In this document: in pieces, positions 12,380 through 23,361 of the stretch
Position numbering within the stretch: the first letter of the stretch is position 1
How the letters are laid out: every line of letters begins with the position of its first letter
From: Gnetum montanum
Taxonomy: Eukaryota > Streptophyta > Gnetopsida > Gnetales > Gnetaceae
DNA: 64,000 nt
Direction: 5' to 3'
Assembly: GCA_015680685.1 (NCBI GenBank)
Contig: MNCI01020108.1
Location: 88,292 to 152,291 of the forward strand
Notes under the pieces: generated by a model
What the model was told of the DNA's origin: nothing
Seen by the model: the letters and a program-made list of their open reading frames with translations, nothing else
Databases searched by the model: none
Program-made: the position numbers and the translations under genes

Positions 12380-13210
12380 TTCATACTTCTTCCTTGACAT
12401 ACATTCAAGAGTATTGTGGGTGTTGCTACCACAAAAATCACAATGCTTACCTTCTTTTGATTGATTTGATCTTCCATGACCATGACCTTTGAATTTGTTG
12501 TGATCATGTCCCCATCCTCTGAATGAGAATCCACTTGAGGATATTTAATGTTGATTTTGATTTTGATTGGATGTCCTCTGAGATTATACTTGAAATGCAT
12601 TTTTTGTTGAATCCTCACAATCAACAATTCTTTGCTCATATGTCCTTAGGCTTCCTATGAGCTCAACCATGGTCATCTTATTAAGATCTCTTACTTCTAT
12701 AATAGCCACAATGATGGGATCATATCGTCTAGTTACACTTTGAAGGATATTTTCAATAGCATGCCTTTCCTCAAGCATTTCTCCACAAGATTCAAGTCCA
12801 TTTTGAACTTGTTAAAATTGACTAATGTATTGATCAATATTCTCTGAATCTAGCATATGCAAAGATTTTACTTTCCTCAATACTTGTAACTTGACAACAT
12901 GAACTTTTAATGATCCCTTGTATACAATCTCTAGTGCATCCCATGCAATTTTGCATGACAATTTTGGGAAAGATTGTTAGATCTAACCTATATTGAATGA
13001 TGAATAATGCTTTTGCGTCTTTCTTACAAAGCTCCTTAACTTCATTTATTTCATTTTCCTTCAAGGCTTGAAATGTTGCTTGATCAACATCTTAGAATCC
13101 ATTTTCAACAAGATCCAATAGATCTTGTGAGATCAAAAATGTTTGCATCTTGATGCCCAATATTCATAATTCTCTCCATTGAAGAGAGGAACTTGGAGAG
13201 ACACATTTCA
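12380..13210 (-). pseudogene. Copia gag with CCHC zinc knuckle
   Basis: Minus-strand fragments spell a copia Gag (UBN2-type capsid). ALFIIQYRLD lies near 13000, then EERHAIENILQSVTRRYDPI and TMVELIGSLRTYEQRI (12640-12780). A zinc knuckle HCDFCGSNTHNTLEC (C-X2-C-X4-H-X4-C, all ligands present) lies at about 12399-12447. At least two frame changes and stops separate these pieces, so no intact Gag could be made. It follows the primer-binding site and precedes the protease, as in other copia elements. Confidence 0.85.
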
Positions 13211-13261
13211 ATGATTTTGGATCATTCCAAAAAGATCTATTGTCAAGAATCTAAACTAAAC

Positions 13262-13274
13262 TACTCTAATACCA
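13262..13274 (-). promoter_or_regulatory. Copia primer-binding site (initiator tRNA-Met type)
   Basis: Reading the minus strand, TGGTATTAGAGTA lies two bases inside the 5' LTR. The usual plant copia site, complementary to the initiator tRNA-Met 3' end, is TGGTATCAGAGC, so this is a decayed version. Confidence 0.8.
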
Positions 13275-13276
13275 AA

Positions 13277-13642
13277 TGAAGAATATAAAGGTCCCTGGAT
13301 TTATGATCTAACCTTAAAAGGAAATAAATAACTTTATTAGAACAAGCATACTTCTATGAAACTTTCTTTCTTCTATATCTCTTCTATATTTTCAATGAAT
13401 ATGTGTTGTTACAATTATATAGGCCTTGATCTCCCAGGAATAGATTTGAAGAGATAAGCATGAATCTCAGAAATCATGGGGATGATCCTTATCATCTTAT
13501 TTAAAGATCTTCTTAATATAGGATGAACTAAACATAGAATTAGATAAGAATTACATGAATAGGATCTCATCTTATTTAATATAGATTTATAGATGAGATC
13601 TATCTAATTCTATTATGGAACATCTAGTCATCATATTCCACA
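13277..13642 (-). repeat. Copia 5' LTR
   Basis: 366 bp. In element orientation it begins TGTGGAATATG and ends GATTCTTCA. It aligns over its whole length with 7862-8226. The flanking bases on the right are the CCTTA duplication. Confidence 0.93.
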
Positions 13643-14990
13643 CCTTAGACAAAATAATGGGCCACAAGCACTAGTTATGTCACTAGAAAGATATGTTACC
13701 CATGCCTAAAGGTTCCCTCTATCTAAGGCCCATCTCACTTCCTACTTCTTTTTTCTTCTCTTTTAGGAATGGTGATTGATTTGTGAGAATGCTCTTGTGC
13801 CTTGAGAAGATGGACTGGTCTTAGAGTATCAATGCAAAGTCACTAAAAGTGGTTGGTTTTGATTTAGACTAAGGATGGATATTATTAGGTCATGTTAACC
13901 ATGAAATCCAAAAGGGACTTCATGTGACTATGATACAGGAATCCATTCCACTCTCTACCTCATCCACCAATGCTTCCCATCACTCACCTCACTGCTGATT
14001 CTTCATGGTTTGTTTAATGTATTAGTTTGAAGTTTCAAAATTCTTAGGTAGATTCTTACAAGATTTAGTCCTTAACTATCCATAACCATTAATCACCTAT
14101 GAGGCCCATGGACTCCTTGGTTTAAGGACATGCAAAGGCATTAAGGGCATGAGCCTACTATGGGGAGGATCAACTTGCATACTCTTTGGTTGGGCTAGTT
14201 AAGTTCCTTATCCTTAGACATTTTTGCATTCAAATCATCTATGCTCCACATCAATTGTGTCTAGTTTTGCATTCTTTTTTAAGTTTCTCCAATCATTCTT
14301 CCAAGAAAACTCCTTTTTTGTGAATTATTTAGCCCTCTTCAATCATTTCTTCATGATGATGGTCTTTTTGGATCTATATGGAGTCCAACCTTATGAAAAA
14401 ACTCTTTGATTTTGGTCAAATTTTCAAAGTACAAAAAATTTGTCTTTTGGTCGCATTGGTGGAATCCCATCGACACAACCCCTTGCATCGATGTGACCCT
14501 ATTTACAAGATCCCATTGACATAGCCACAAAATCCTATAAATACAGCGTAACACTTTGAAAATTTTTGCCATTTGCATCAAATGTAAGAGGATTTTTTGC
14601 AGTTTTTAGAACCTAGAACCTTTTAGAGCCCATAACTTTCACACTACATGTCCAATTAACCTCATTATTTATTCTTGTAGTTACCAAAGGTGAGCTATGT
14701 GTCATGGGGGCTACAAACCTTGGATTTCTAATGAAAAAGTTTTCAAAAATTTTATAACTCCCACAAGGTTTAACCAATAATATAACACTAAAATCATTAA
14801 TTTATGAGAGTTAAACCTTCCCAATAAACTTTGGGACACAATAAAATAAAATAATATTGAAATGATTAATCCACCATTATCACAACTTTGCCAAGTGTAA
14901 CTAATCTACCAGACAAGGTACCTAAATGCTCTAAGTTACACATTAAAAGCTAATCCTTGATCATGTTGTGATTATAGATTACACCTAAAC
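13643..14990 (+). other. Spacer downstream of integrase, right part, with a U3-like promoter segment
   Basis: The spacer resumes after the copia element (AGACAAAATAATGGG) and aligns with 3660-3830 and 53450-54000. Near 14448-14550 there is a segment with CATCGACACAACCCC...TGCATCGATGTGACC followed by TATAAATAC at 14538. This resembles the U3 part of the family's LTR (compare CCTATCGATGCATGG near 17908). It lies upstream of the extra ORF. Confidence 0.5.
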
Positions 14991-14999
14991 CAAAGCACC

Positions 15000-17640
15000 C
15001 ATAGGAAGGAGAAACATCCCAAACCAAGGGACAAGCAACCTAGAACTAAAAGGGGCCAGCAAGAGCAACCCCAAGAGTAGGCAATCGAAATGCATGCAAT
15101 AGGACCTCTTCAAGAGGACCCCAAAGTGGAATTTATCTATTAGATTCTAGAAGCTAAAAAGAAGTAATCCCATTGTGATGAGACATTTAGACCAAGACCA
15201 AACCTTGAGGTAACTCTAAAAAAGGCCTATCTAAGGTAAATTAGGTCTAGGGAGATTTAAAAAATAGCTCTTCCTAAACTAAACTTTGAATTTTTTTACA
15301 CTTTTCCCCAAAAGATGTTAAAGCTCAACTCTAGACTTCTCCCATGTGGCCCATGCTCACTTTTAGCAGAGAGTGGTACATGGAAGAAACATACCTCTTC
15401 TAGAATAATAGGTAGGGTAATGCCGTGGTGAAAATCAAGGACATTTCTATGTCCTACTCACTGAAGGCCATTTCTAAGGCCCTTAGGTTACTAGAAACTA
15501 GGGCAAACTTGGTAGAGATTTTAAAATAGGCAAACCTAGATGTTAAAAAGTCATGGGTCCAATGATGCTATGGTACTGACCATAAGGAGTTTGGTGCATC
15601 CATAAAGACCATGTATTTATAGTTCAAAATGGTAGCCTACCACCTTAATTCAACACTGAGGCCCAACAAGGTGATAGGCTTCTCTGCCCATGCATGCACC
15701 GCTTTAAGCAAAAATTTCTAATGAACCTACCTCAACTGATCTATCTTTAGATGGAAAAGCATTTTAAGGAAAATGAACATGGAAGGAAGGCACTCCCCTT
15801 TCTATGTCTCATCTAAAAATTATGTAGAAGGGAAGAAATAGCCTACTATTTCAATGATACCATCAAACATGCTCCTTCTACCTTTTGGGAAAAAATGATG
15901 AAAGATAAAGTGCCTACCAAGGTGATAGAAGAGGAGAAGTTTCCACCATCATCCACTCATGAACAAACAACACTAGAGTCTTGTGCTACCATTAAGCACA
16001 TGTACAAATTTTGTGAGTAACTTCTATAGTAGTAGTAGGCAGAACTGAGTGGTGCTAAACCCTTTGTCTATAGGCTAGCATTAAGTCATCTTAACAAGTT
16101 GGCAAGATCAATCAACAAGATGTAGGATTCTTCATCAATTATTTTTCTCAAATAATACAAGTGCTCACTAGATCAAATCCCAATGTCTGAGAGGTAATTG
16201 TGTCCCTTTTTCAATAGCAACAATTCCTAGAAATCTCTAGGAATGTTGCTACCCTTTCAGTGCACTTGGAGAAGGGCAATGAGGCAATTTTTCTAGTGAT
16301 GTAGCACCAAAGGTAGGAAATAGTGATAGAAGTGGTAGCAAGGTCCTCATTTCTAATGCCCAACTTGAAGTTGCCAAAGCTGAGATTCAACACTTAGCTA
16401 CAAAAGTTGTAGAACTTAAAGCCTATCTTGCTAATCCCATTGTACTCAGTCAAGTAGTCTTAAGAGATGAAGCTTTACAATAGCATCGACAAAAACTTAG
16501 AGAGGCTAAGTACTTAAAGGATTTAATAATCTTCAATCAAGCCCTTGTAGATGCCACTGCATACAACATTCAAAAGGAATTATCAAAGGTTCTCCAAGAG
16601 AATATCATGCTAACATAGGAGAGCCATTACCTACCAAATTTTGAGATGCAAAAAGAGAAAATGGTTGAATTCATCCAATAGTAGTATGAGTAGCTTTATA
16701 GGGTAAATACTAAATTGAGAAGGTTGGCTATCGAGAATCAAAATCTCTTGATGAAGGAGCTGTGTGCACTTCGCTAGAAGTTTTCCATTGAAATTTCCAC
16801 CTAGAAAAATGAGGCCCCTAAATTTGAAAGGATCAAGAACTATTACAGGGACCAAGTTGTCTTGCAAAACAAAATCAATGAGAAACACATCTAATTGATG
16901 AAGGCGAAGGTGAATGAGGCCCTCCAACAGCTTCAATAAGGAGGTGATGTTTTGCAGTCCATCTTTGATGGATTGAATGAGTAAAAAAAAACTAAAATCC
17001 ACCTCAAGAAGCTACAGATCAAGGAGATGATGGTGTACATGGAGCTTTTCAACCTCTATTACTCAAACCTAGCAATGATGACCATTAGAAGGCTAAGGTC
17101 AAAATTGGAGAAATAAGTGGCCATCTCATACCTTCTATATGAGGTAGAGTTTAAGCATCATAAAGAGGCCAAGCAAAAGCTTGAAACAATAAATGTTAAA
17201 CTCGAGGTCCTTAAGGTAAAGTTTACTAATCAAAGATCAATAGTAGAGAATCTAGCTAAAAGAATGAATGACTACCAGGAACTGCAGAATGCACTCAGGG
17301 CATTGACATTGAACACAAATAATTTATTGGCTAGTTTGTTAATGTCAAGGAGTTATTCCCTGCAATGCCGTATCCTTGGGATGCTCCCATACTAACCCAC
17401 ATTGGTGACGTTGCATGGATCATGTATGATCCCAAGAGTAAGGAAGAAAAGATGAAAGCATTGTTGGATGCTTTCTATCTTCTACTAGAAGTTGTAGCTA
17501 CAGGTAAGCATCCACAACCATAACCTCAACTACAACAACCATGTGCATCAAAGGTAGGAGGAGATTCTTTGGAACCTTAAAAACCTCTATCGCCTAGGAC
17601 TGTTTGATCTTCTTCCTTGTCTTCAAGCCATCAGAAGAGT
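15000..17640 (+). pseudogene. Extra ORF (aORF) of the Athila/Tat-type element, coiled-coil rich
   Basis: A long plus-strand reading frame, now full of stops, lies between the spacer and the 3' LTR. It starts in a basic stretch near 15006-15085 (KHPKPRDK, KRGQQEQPQE). Its most readable part, 16360-17395, is a single frame rich in Glu, Lys, Leu and Gln with heptad-like spacing, for example AIENQNLLMKELCALR and AKQKLETINVKLEVLKVKF, which suggests a coiled coil. Almost every stop there is TAG or TAA where a Gln codon would fit the local sequence. It ends in a Gln/Pro-rich tail near 17510-17560. I do not recognise the family. Plant Athila/Tat elements often carry a third ORF at this position, sometimes env-like, but no membrane segment or signal peptide is visible here. 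Confidence 0.5.
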
Positions 17641-17858
17641 TGTGCTATCAATTTTTGTCATGGTGTTTAATTTTATTGTCATGATCATCAATTTTTGAAA
17701 TGATTATAAATATGCACACTTGGGTGCTTAATGTTTGTTTGTTTTAATTTGTGTGTCTGCAGTTAGTCAATAATCCCATACCTTCCCAAAATTTTTTAAA
17801 GAAACCTATTCCTCTTTTTGTTCACTCAAACATGAGTTTTCATTTAGTCATGGGGGTA

Positions 17859-18706
17859 TGGTGAAGCATCTTCTTTGGATTGTGTTGTTAGGATGCTATC
17901 AACCTGATCCTATCGATGCATGGTTTGATGTGTTGACATAACTCCATCTATGTAGTGGCTATCTTTGCTTATAACTACATGCTCACTAGCTACATTTATG
18001 ACATTTCATATTTAGTATCCTAACAAAGCTCTTGCATCTTGTTCATTTGATAATTAGAATATTTTCTAAGTGCCCGTAATAAGAGTGAGAAGTGTACAAA
18101 TCTTTATTTCAATACTAATGTACCTGAGCATCTTTGTGTGACCGAAAATAAAGATGAGCTTTCTTCAAAACCCTTACAACATTTGGAATTAGCTTAATGT
18201 TTACTTAATACATTTATTATTTAAGAAATTTAGTTTAATGCATCAAATTAATTAATTAAATAGTGATCAATTAATACACATAAGTACGACCATTTTGAGC
18301 ATACGTTAACATTTGGTAATCCTAGTAGCACTTAACGCTTGGTAATCCAGTAATGTTATAACATGGTTCAGGATGTGTATGGTAATGGAAATGGATGCTT
18401 ATGTTAGGATTAGTTAAAATATTAGTTAATTATTAGATTATTTAAACATTTAATTACTTTATTTTCTGGCACTTAGGTGATTTAAGCAACCAATGTAAAA
18501 TGATAAAAATCATATGCCTCAATTACACTTAACCATACACACTTGCACTTCACAAGTGAAACTGAGAAGATAATGATCACGTCTATTAGATTCACTCCCT
18601 ACACCCAGTGTACCTAGATAGCTAAAGTTTACAAAATTCGACCAGATCACTTAGTGAATGCTAGTGATTGGTATGGTTGGGCATAGGAACTACTTGTTGC
18701 TCATCA
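17859..18706 (+). repeat. 3' LTR of the Athila/Tat-type element
   Basis: It starts TGGTGAAGCATC after the polypurine tract AGTCATGGGGGTA (17846-17858) and ends GCTCATCA. It aligns with 4468-5331 and, inverted, with 25763-26695. Sequence to its right is minus-strand gag, so the element was inserted into, or rearranged with, a sister copy. Confidence 0.8.
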
Positions 18707-19379
18707 CTTGATTCTTTTTGTGTTATCCTCTCCTCTACAGTTTTTATGTAAGTTGTAACTTTTTCATTTATCAACTCCCACATCTTATCTAGCCTTGTTT
18801 CAAGCTCATTGATAGACTTTTATATTAGAAATGTTTGTTGCGAAATCAACTCATCAAGAGCTACCTTTTTTTCCTCATCATAGATATGGACCCTCTTCTT
18901 TTAAAGAGTTGGTTCCTAGTTATATTTCTCTACATTCTCTCATTTACATAGCTCTCCTTCTTCTTTTTCCACCTAATTAATTAGCCTTTGTATCTTATGG
19001 GCTTTCAATTCTTAAACCAAAATTGAGCATAAATCTCAAGGATCTCTCCCATTTGATTACAAAGCCCATATATGATGTGGAAAATTTTCTCTTTTTAAGA
19101 GAAATCATGACCATGACATCTATGCAGTAGAGAATAGTATCTACCCAAGGCCACATCCAAAGATTAATGATTTTCTTGCTTCCACCCCTAGATTATTTTC
19201 TCAGGTTGGATAATCTTGTATAGGTTTGGTATTTTTCATTGAAGAGTTCTAACATTATGGCCCATTGAAAGATTGAATCAAGTTCCAATGATCTATACCA
19301 ACTTTCAGCTTCATCTACTAGTGTTCTAGGAAAAATCTTAAGCTTTACCACTTGCATTCAATGTTTTCCAAGGCACAAG
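18707..19379 (-). pseudogene. Gag fragment (left half of an interrupted host gag)
   Basis: It aligns along its length with 24290-24962 (same strand), the gag of the gag-only element to its right. Readable pieces include KSINELETRLDKMWELINEKVTTYIKTVEERI near 18720-18830. The match stops exactly at AGGCACAAG (19371-19379). The continuation of this gag starts at 26696, so a 7.3 kb sister element was inserted at this point. Confidence 0.75.
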
Positions 19380-20830
19380 TGAGGAGAAGTAAGTACCTAC
19401 TACACCCAACTATACGAATCACAAGCATTCACATATGATCCAATCAAATTTTTGGGATGAGACTAATTGTGCCATCTGGATCATTATTCCTTGATCATAG
19501 TTCACTGTCTTCCCACTTGATCTTGTGGTAGCTTTGTCACGTATGGTTTAGTCCAAAGTGAGGCATATTATTGTTGATGTTGTTATGGCCTTATGCTACT
19601 TCTAAGGATAATAGAGAAATTAATTATTTAATCTAATTAGCAATAGGAAGATAAAGTCTAAACTAGCCTACAGGTGATGAGTGTCCATTCCTAGCTTACC
19701 GTACATGTCATGAACCTACATATCCACTGCTAGGATTACCAAGAAAATATGTGTTTATGCTCAAAATTCATCATGCTCATTCTACTAATTGATTAACTTG
19801 CATGAAAAGTAGATATTAATTGAGTACATGAAACGTAAATATTAACTAAGTACATGTAAAGAAAAATTGAATGGAAAGTAAATCTAATCTAAGTCAAAGT
19901 GCTGCAATGAATAAGGGCGGCTATTAGACCCCAAAAAGAATTTCTATTGATATTAACAGTGTATCAGTTACAGTAACCTGAATAAGTCATAGGGTTAAGG
20001 GGAAGGGGAAGCTAAGAGCACTGTGCATGAAACTTGAGAACAGCCTTATCAGTAAACGAGTATTAAAGGAGGAAACCCGAATTGGGGCACTACCAAACGT
20101 CCACCCATACTGACTCATTACAAGATAGAATGACATAGAATTAGATAAGGCAAGGAGCTCTCAATTAAGGATACAGAGAGTTCCAATGGTGACTCCTCAC
20201 AATAGAAAGGGAAAGCTTCCTTGCAGAGATTACTGATGATGAGTGTTACTAGAATGCACAGGTCTTTCCCATGGCTATAAGAGATGAACCAACTGATGAC
20301 TATCCAGATTGAACTTGGATGCTTGAGATGTGAGTTGGAAATGAATAAGGCAAAAGATCTACAACTTCTCCAACCTGGTGAGTAAACATTTATTAGAATA
20401 ATCTATCCTTTGAAATATAACATTTCATCTTTACTTCCAAATATAATATAAAATGCTGCAATGAATAAGAATCAAGCTTGATGTTATTGTCGTTCATGGA
20501 ATGTGTTTAGGTACATTGCCACTTGAATAAAACACCATACAACTAACTCAAATCCATACTACAAGCACTCACTGACTATTCTTGAAGACTACAGAATAAA
20601 TTGCAAGGTTTTGGCTACTCTATTAACAAAAGAATTAAACTACTCATGGAAAATATTGATGAATTATGCACCCAAGTGTTCTATTTATAGGCAAACATGC
20701 ATCCCATGATATTGGATATCCGATGTTATAGCATGTGCTACGATATTGAGGCTAAGATATTAGATTCCCAATCTTAGATATCAAATATTTGATACTTGAT
20801 ATCTTAACCTACAAAAAACATGATTTATCA
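19380..20830 (-). repeat. 3' LTR of the gag-only element, carrying a 538 bp insertion
   Basis: Without the insertion and one target copy it is about 897 bp and aligns with 25763-26695. In element orientation it begins TGATAAATCATG after the purine-rich AGTCGTGGAGGTA. The insertion occupies 19916-20453. Confidence 0.82.
19916..20453 (+). mobile_element. 538 bp retroposed insertion with 16 bp target duplication
   Basis: TGCTGCAATGAATAAG occurs at 19900-19915 and again at 20454-20469, exactly flanking 538 bp that is absent from the sister LTR (single copy of the site at 26332-26350). The insert starts GGCGGCTATTAG and ends AT-rich (TATAATATAAAA). A 16 bp duplication and an A-rich 3' end fit target-primed reverse transcription by LINE machinery (a SINE, truncated LINE or retroposed transcript), not LTR or DNA-transposon insertion. 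I see no clear pol III box, tRNA-like head or coding frame, so its identity is open. Confidence 0.8.
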
Positions 20831-22868
20831 TACCTCCACGACTGAATGAAAACTTCTCCTCGAGTGAACAAAAGAGGGAATAAGTACTTCACAAAATATT
20901 GGAAAGGTATGGGATTATTAACTAACTCTAACTACTAACTAACTCTAAGTGCCACATTATAATATTTTATTTAAGTGGATGAAGATAAAATGACATAGTG
21001 AAAAAAAGACTAGATAGACATTAAAGATTACAAAATTTGTAGAGGTCTTCAAAAAGCTGCTGAAGATGAGTCTTCTTGTTGCCGCTAGCAATGGTAGACT
21101 TCCAACCTTGATTGTTATGTTGATGCTTCTCTAGTTATGTATAATTTTCTTGAAGGATGAACTAAAATTTCTTCTCATTGTCCCATGGATCAAGCAATCA
21201 TGTGATGTTTGAGTTGTTATCCTGTATGTGATACTATTTATCCATGGGCATATCCTCCTACAATTACCAAAGGATCAACATTAGTTTTGGTAAATATTCC
21301 TTGATAATTAACTCTTTTTAGATCCCTTAGTTTGCATTTAAGCATAAGGTGATGATAGTGTACTATGCCCAAGGCTATGAGATAACTAAAATCATCAAGT
21401 TGTTAACATTATTTTGATCAATTATTATTAGTTACCACAATGTTTTAAAATAGGATGTTGGAAAAATTTCAAATCAGGCAAGCATCCCTAGCTTCCATAA
21501 CTAATAAGTGTAACTCTAGAAGCACACAAGTTTTCAAACAATTAAAACCAAAGGTTCAATGCAAAATATGGCCAAGAAATTTTTTAGAAGTTAAAGGTTA
21601 TTGAGATAGAAAAGTAGGAAAAATTAATTAAAATTGATGATAAGTAGTCCCAAAAGCATGCATAAATTTAGAGAAACCATCATTGATGTTCTAGAAGATG
21701 TAAAGGTTATTTCAAAGTAATGATAAAAAAAGCTATGCAAGTGGGTCTTCCCCAAAGCAAGCTCCTGTCATAATGTCCTTACATAACCACTTCTAGAAAT
21801 GTTCGTAGGCACCTTAGAAGTTAAATGTAGATCATGTCTTTGTTCCAAAAAACATACAACTACTATGGTTGGGATGTTGCACTATACAACACAAAACCAA
21901 AAGGCTCATAATCATATGCAATAGTGAGGTAAATGAATGGGATGAGAAGGGATTGCAGAGATCAAGATGTAAGGTGCTTTATCATGTCCGCAATAGGTTC
22001 TTGTATCAAATGTGATTAAAATGATCATCATACCTATCCGTCCAAGTTCAAACTAAGTCCAGACCATTAACAAAGACTCCACATTGATGTGCTCCTTTCT
22101 GCTAACCATCATGAGTCCACAACCACCACAAAGAACAATCATCACTCTAAAAAAATGAAGAAAAGATAAGAAGAAAGGAAGGATCTTAGTTAGAGGGGAG
22201 CCTTTAGGCATGGGTAACATGTTTTTCTAGCCCCATAACTAGTGCTTGTAGCTCATTATTGTTTCTAAGGGGTGTGTTTTGAATTCTAATTATTATTATT
22301 ATTATTTTGGATTTTATATTTTTATGATTTTGAATGGGAACCACACCATGCAAAGACTTTTAGCTTTCTGTTATTGGTTGACAAAAGAGTGATGATACAT
22401 TCCATGAGGAGTCATAGGCCACACAAAGGAAGTGAAGAAGAGAACTCAACACATCCCCTTGAGATCACATCGTTTGCCATTTCCACTTATTCGTTTTCTC
22501 TTTCTTCAAGGTATAATGATCAGTGATTGATTTTAGTTTCATGAGAGAAGAACCAAATTACTTTCATGAGAAAGACCTTTTATTCAGAGAGCTGGAGGGA
22601 TGGATGAGGTGGTCTCACTACTTTACACAATTACTTATCCAATCATCTTGATAGCATAGAACAAAAATCCAACATATAGCATTGACTTTTGCATCATGAC
22701 TTAGCAATTTTATTAACAAAAACATGAAGAAAATGACTCAAGAAAAAAAATTATAAGAAAAAGAAAAGAAAAATATCAAGAAATGAAAAACATGTTAAGA
22801 ATTAGAAATGATGAAAGAAATGGGAAAATGTTTAAAAAATTATAAAACAAAAAATTAAAGATCACTTA
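20831..22868 (-). other. Spacer of the gag-only element
   Basis: Non-coding. On the minus strand it aligns with the other spacers: 22210-22500 is the inverse of 13680-13760 and 7680-7800, and 20880-20940 is the inverse of the pre-LTR CCCATACCTTCCCAA region. A short (ATT)n run lies at about 22287-22305. No extra ORF comparable to 15000-17640 is evident. Confidence 0.6.
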
Positions 22869-23361
22869 TTAGTTCTTGAACCATGATGGAGCATCTTCCC
22901 CATGACCAATCTTATGGTTGCACATTTGGGAGATGGACTGCATAATCCCTTGCTTATACACCAACAATTTCCCATCTATCATCATTATTGATTTAATTAA
23001 TTGCATGGTAGCACATCTAACATTGGTAATAGTCTCGTTTGGATCATTCAAAGATGTATCTTCACCTGAACTTGAAGGTATCTTAATTTTCTATTTTAGT
23101 TCCTGGGTCTCTGTGTTTAATATCCTCTTCTAGTGTTTAATCAAATTGTAAGATATCTATGTCTAAGTCCTCTAGTTGGTCCATTTTCTTAATTCTAAAA
23201 CAAATAAGTTGATCAATTATTTCCATGTATCTTTGAAATAGTTTTATGTTCTCATTTTCAAGACACTAGGTGTCTTCTAGTTTAGTGCCTACTATGTAGG
23301 CTGGCTTTGGCTCACACACTTGTTCCTTAGCTTTATTTTGGGTTGTGTTAATATTTTAAAT
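22869..23361 (-). other. Post-gag segment, degenerate coding
   Basis: Downstream of the gag stop the minus-strand frame can be followed with stops: YMEIIDQLICFRIKKMDQLED near 23160-23230, then ETITNVRCATMQLIKSIMM near 22970-23040. The function is not recognised; it may be the original Gag C-terminus or the deletion scar left by loss of pol. Confidence 0.4.

Larger units (their letters stand above)
7862..13642 (-). mobile_element. Complete Ty1/copia retrotransposon, nested
   Basis: A 5781 bp element with LTRs at both ends (7862-8226 and 13277-13642; TG...CA ends). It is flanked by a 5 bp target duplication, CCTTA, at 7857-7861 and 13643-13647. Removing the element and one CCTTA restores CACACCTTAGACAAAA, which matches a sister spacer near 3650-3665, so the empty site is visible in the same window. 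Domain order on the minus strand is gag, protease, integrase, reverse transcriptase, RNase H, the diagnostic copia order. Hand alignment of the LTRs gives about 25 differences in 366 positions, so the insertion is old. Confidence 0.95.
4468..18706 (+). mobile_element. Athila/Tat-type Ty3-gypsy element, internally deleted, carrying a nested copia
   Basis: In order: LTR 4468-5331, RNase H remnant, integrase remnant, spacer (interrupted by copia 7862-13642), an extra degenerate ORF (about 15000-17640), polypurine tract and 3' LTR 17859-18706. Gag, protease and most of reverse transcriptase are absent, so the left LTR is joined to RNase H by a deletion. The right LTR abuts minus-strand gag of a sister copy. 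RNase H and integrase placed before a long spacer is typical of plant Athila/Tat lineages. Confidence 0.65.

Noticed and set aside
15000-17640. env-like gene of the Athila-type element
   Set aside because: No signal peptide or membrane-spanning hydrophobic stretch is visible; composition is coiled-coil and Gln-rich.
22287-22305. (ATT)n microsatellite
   Set aside because: Only about six units, embedded in a T-rich spacer; not notable by itself.
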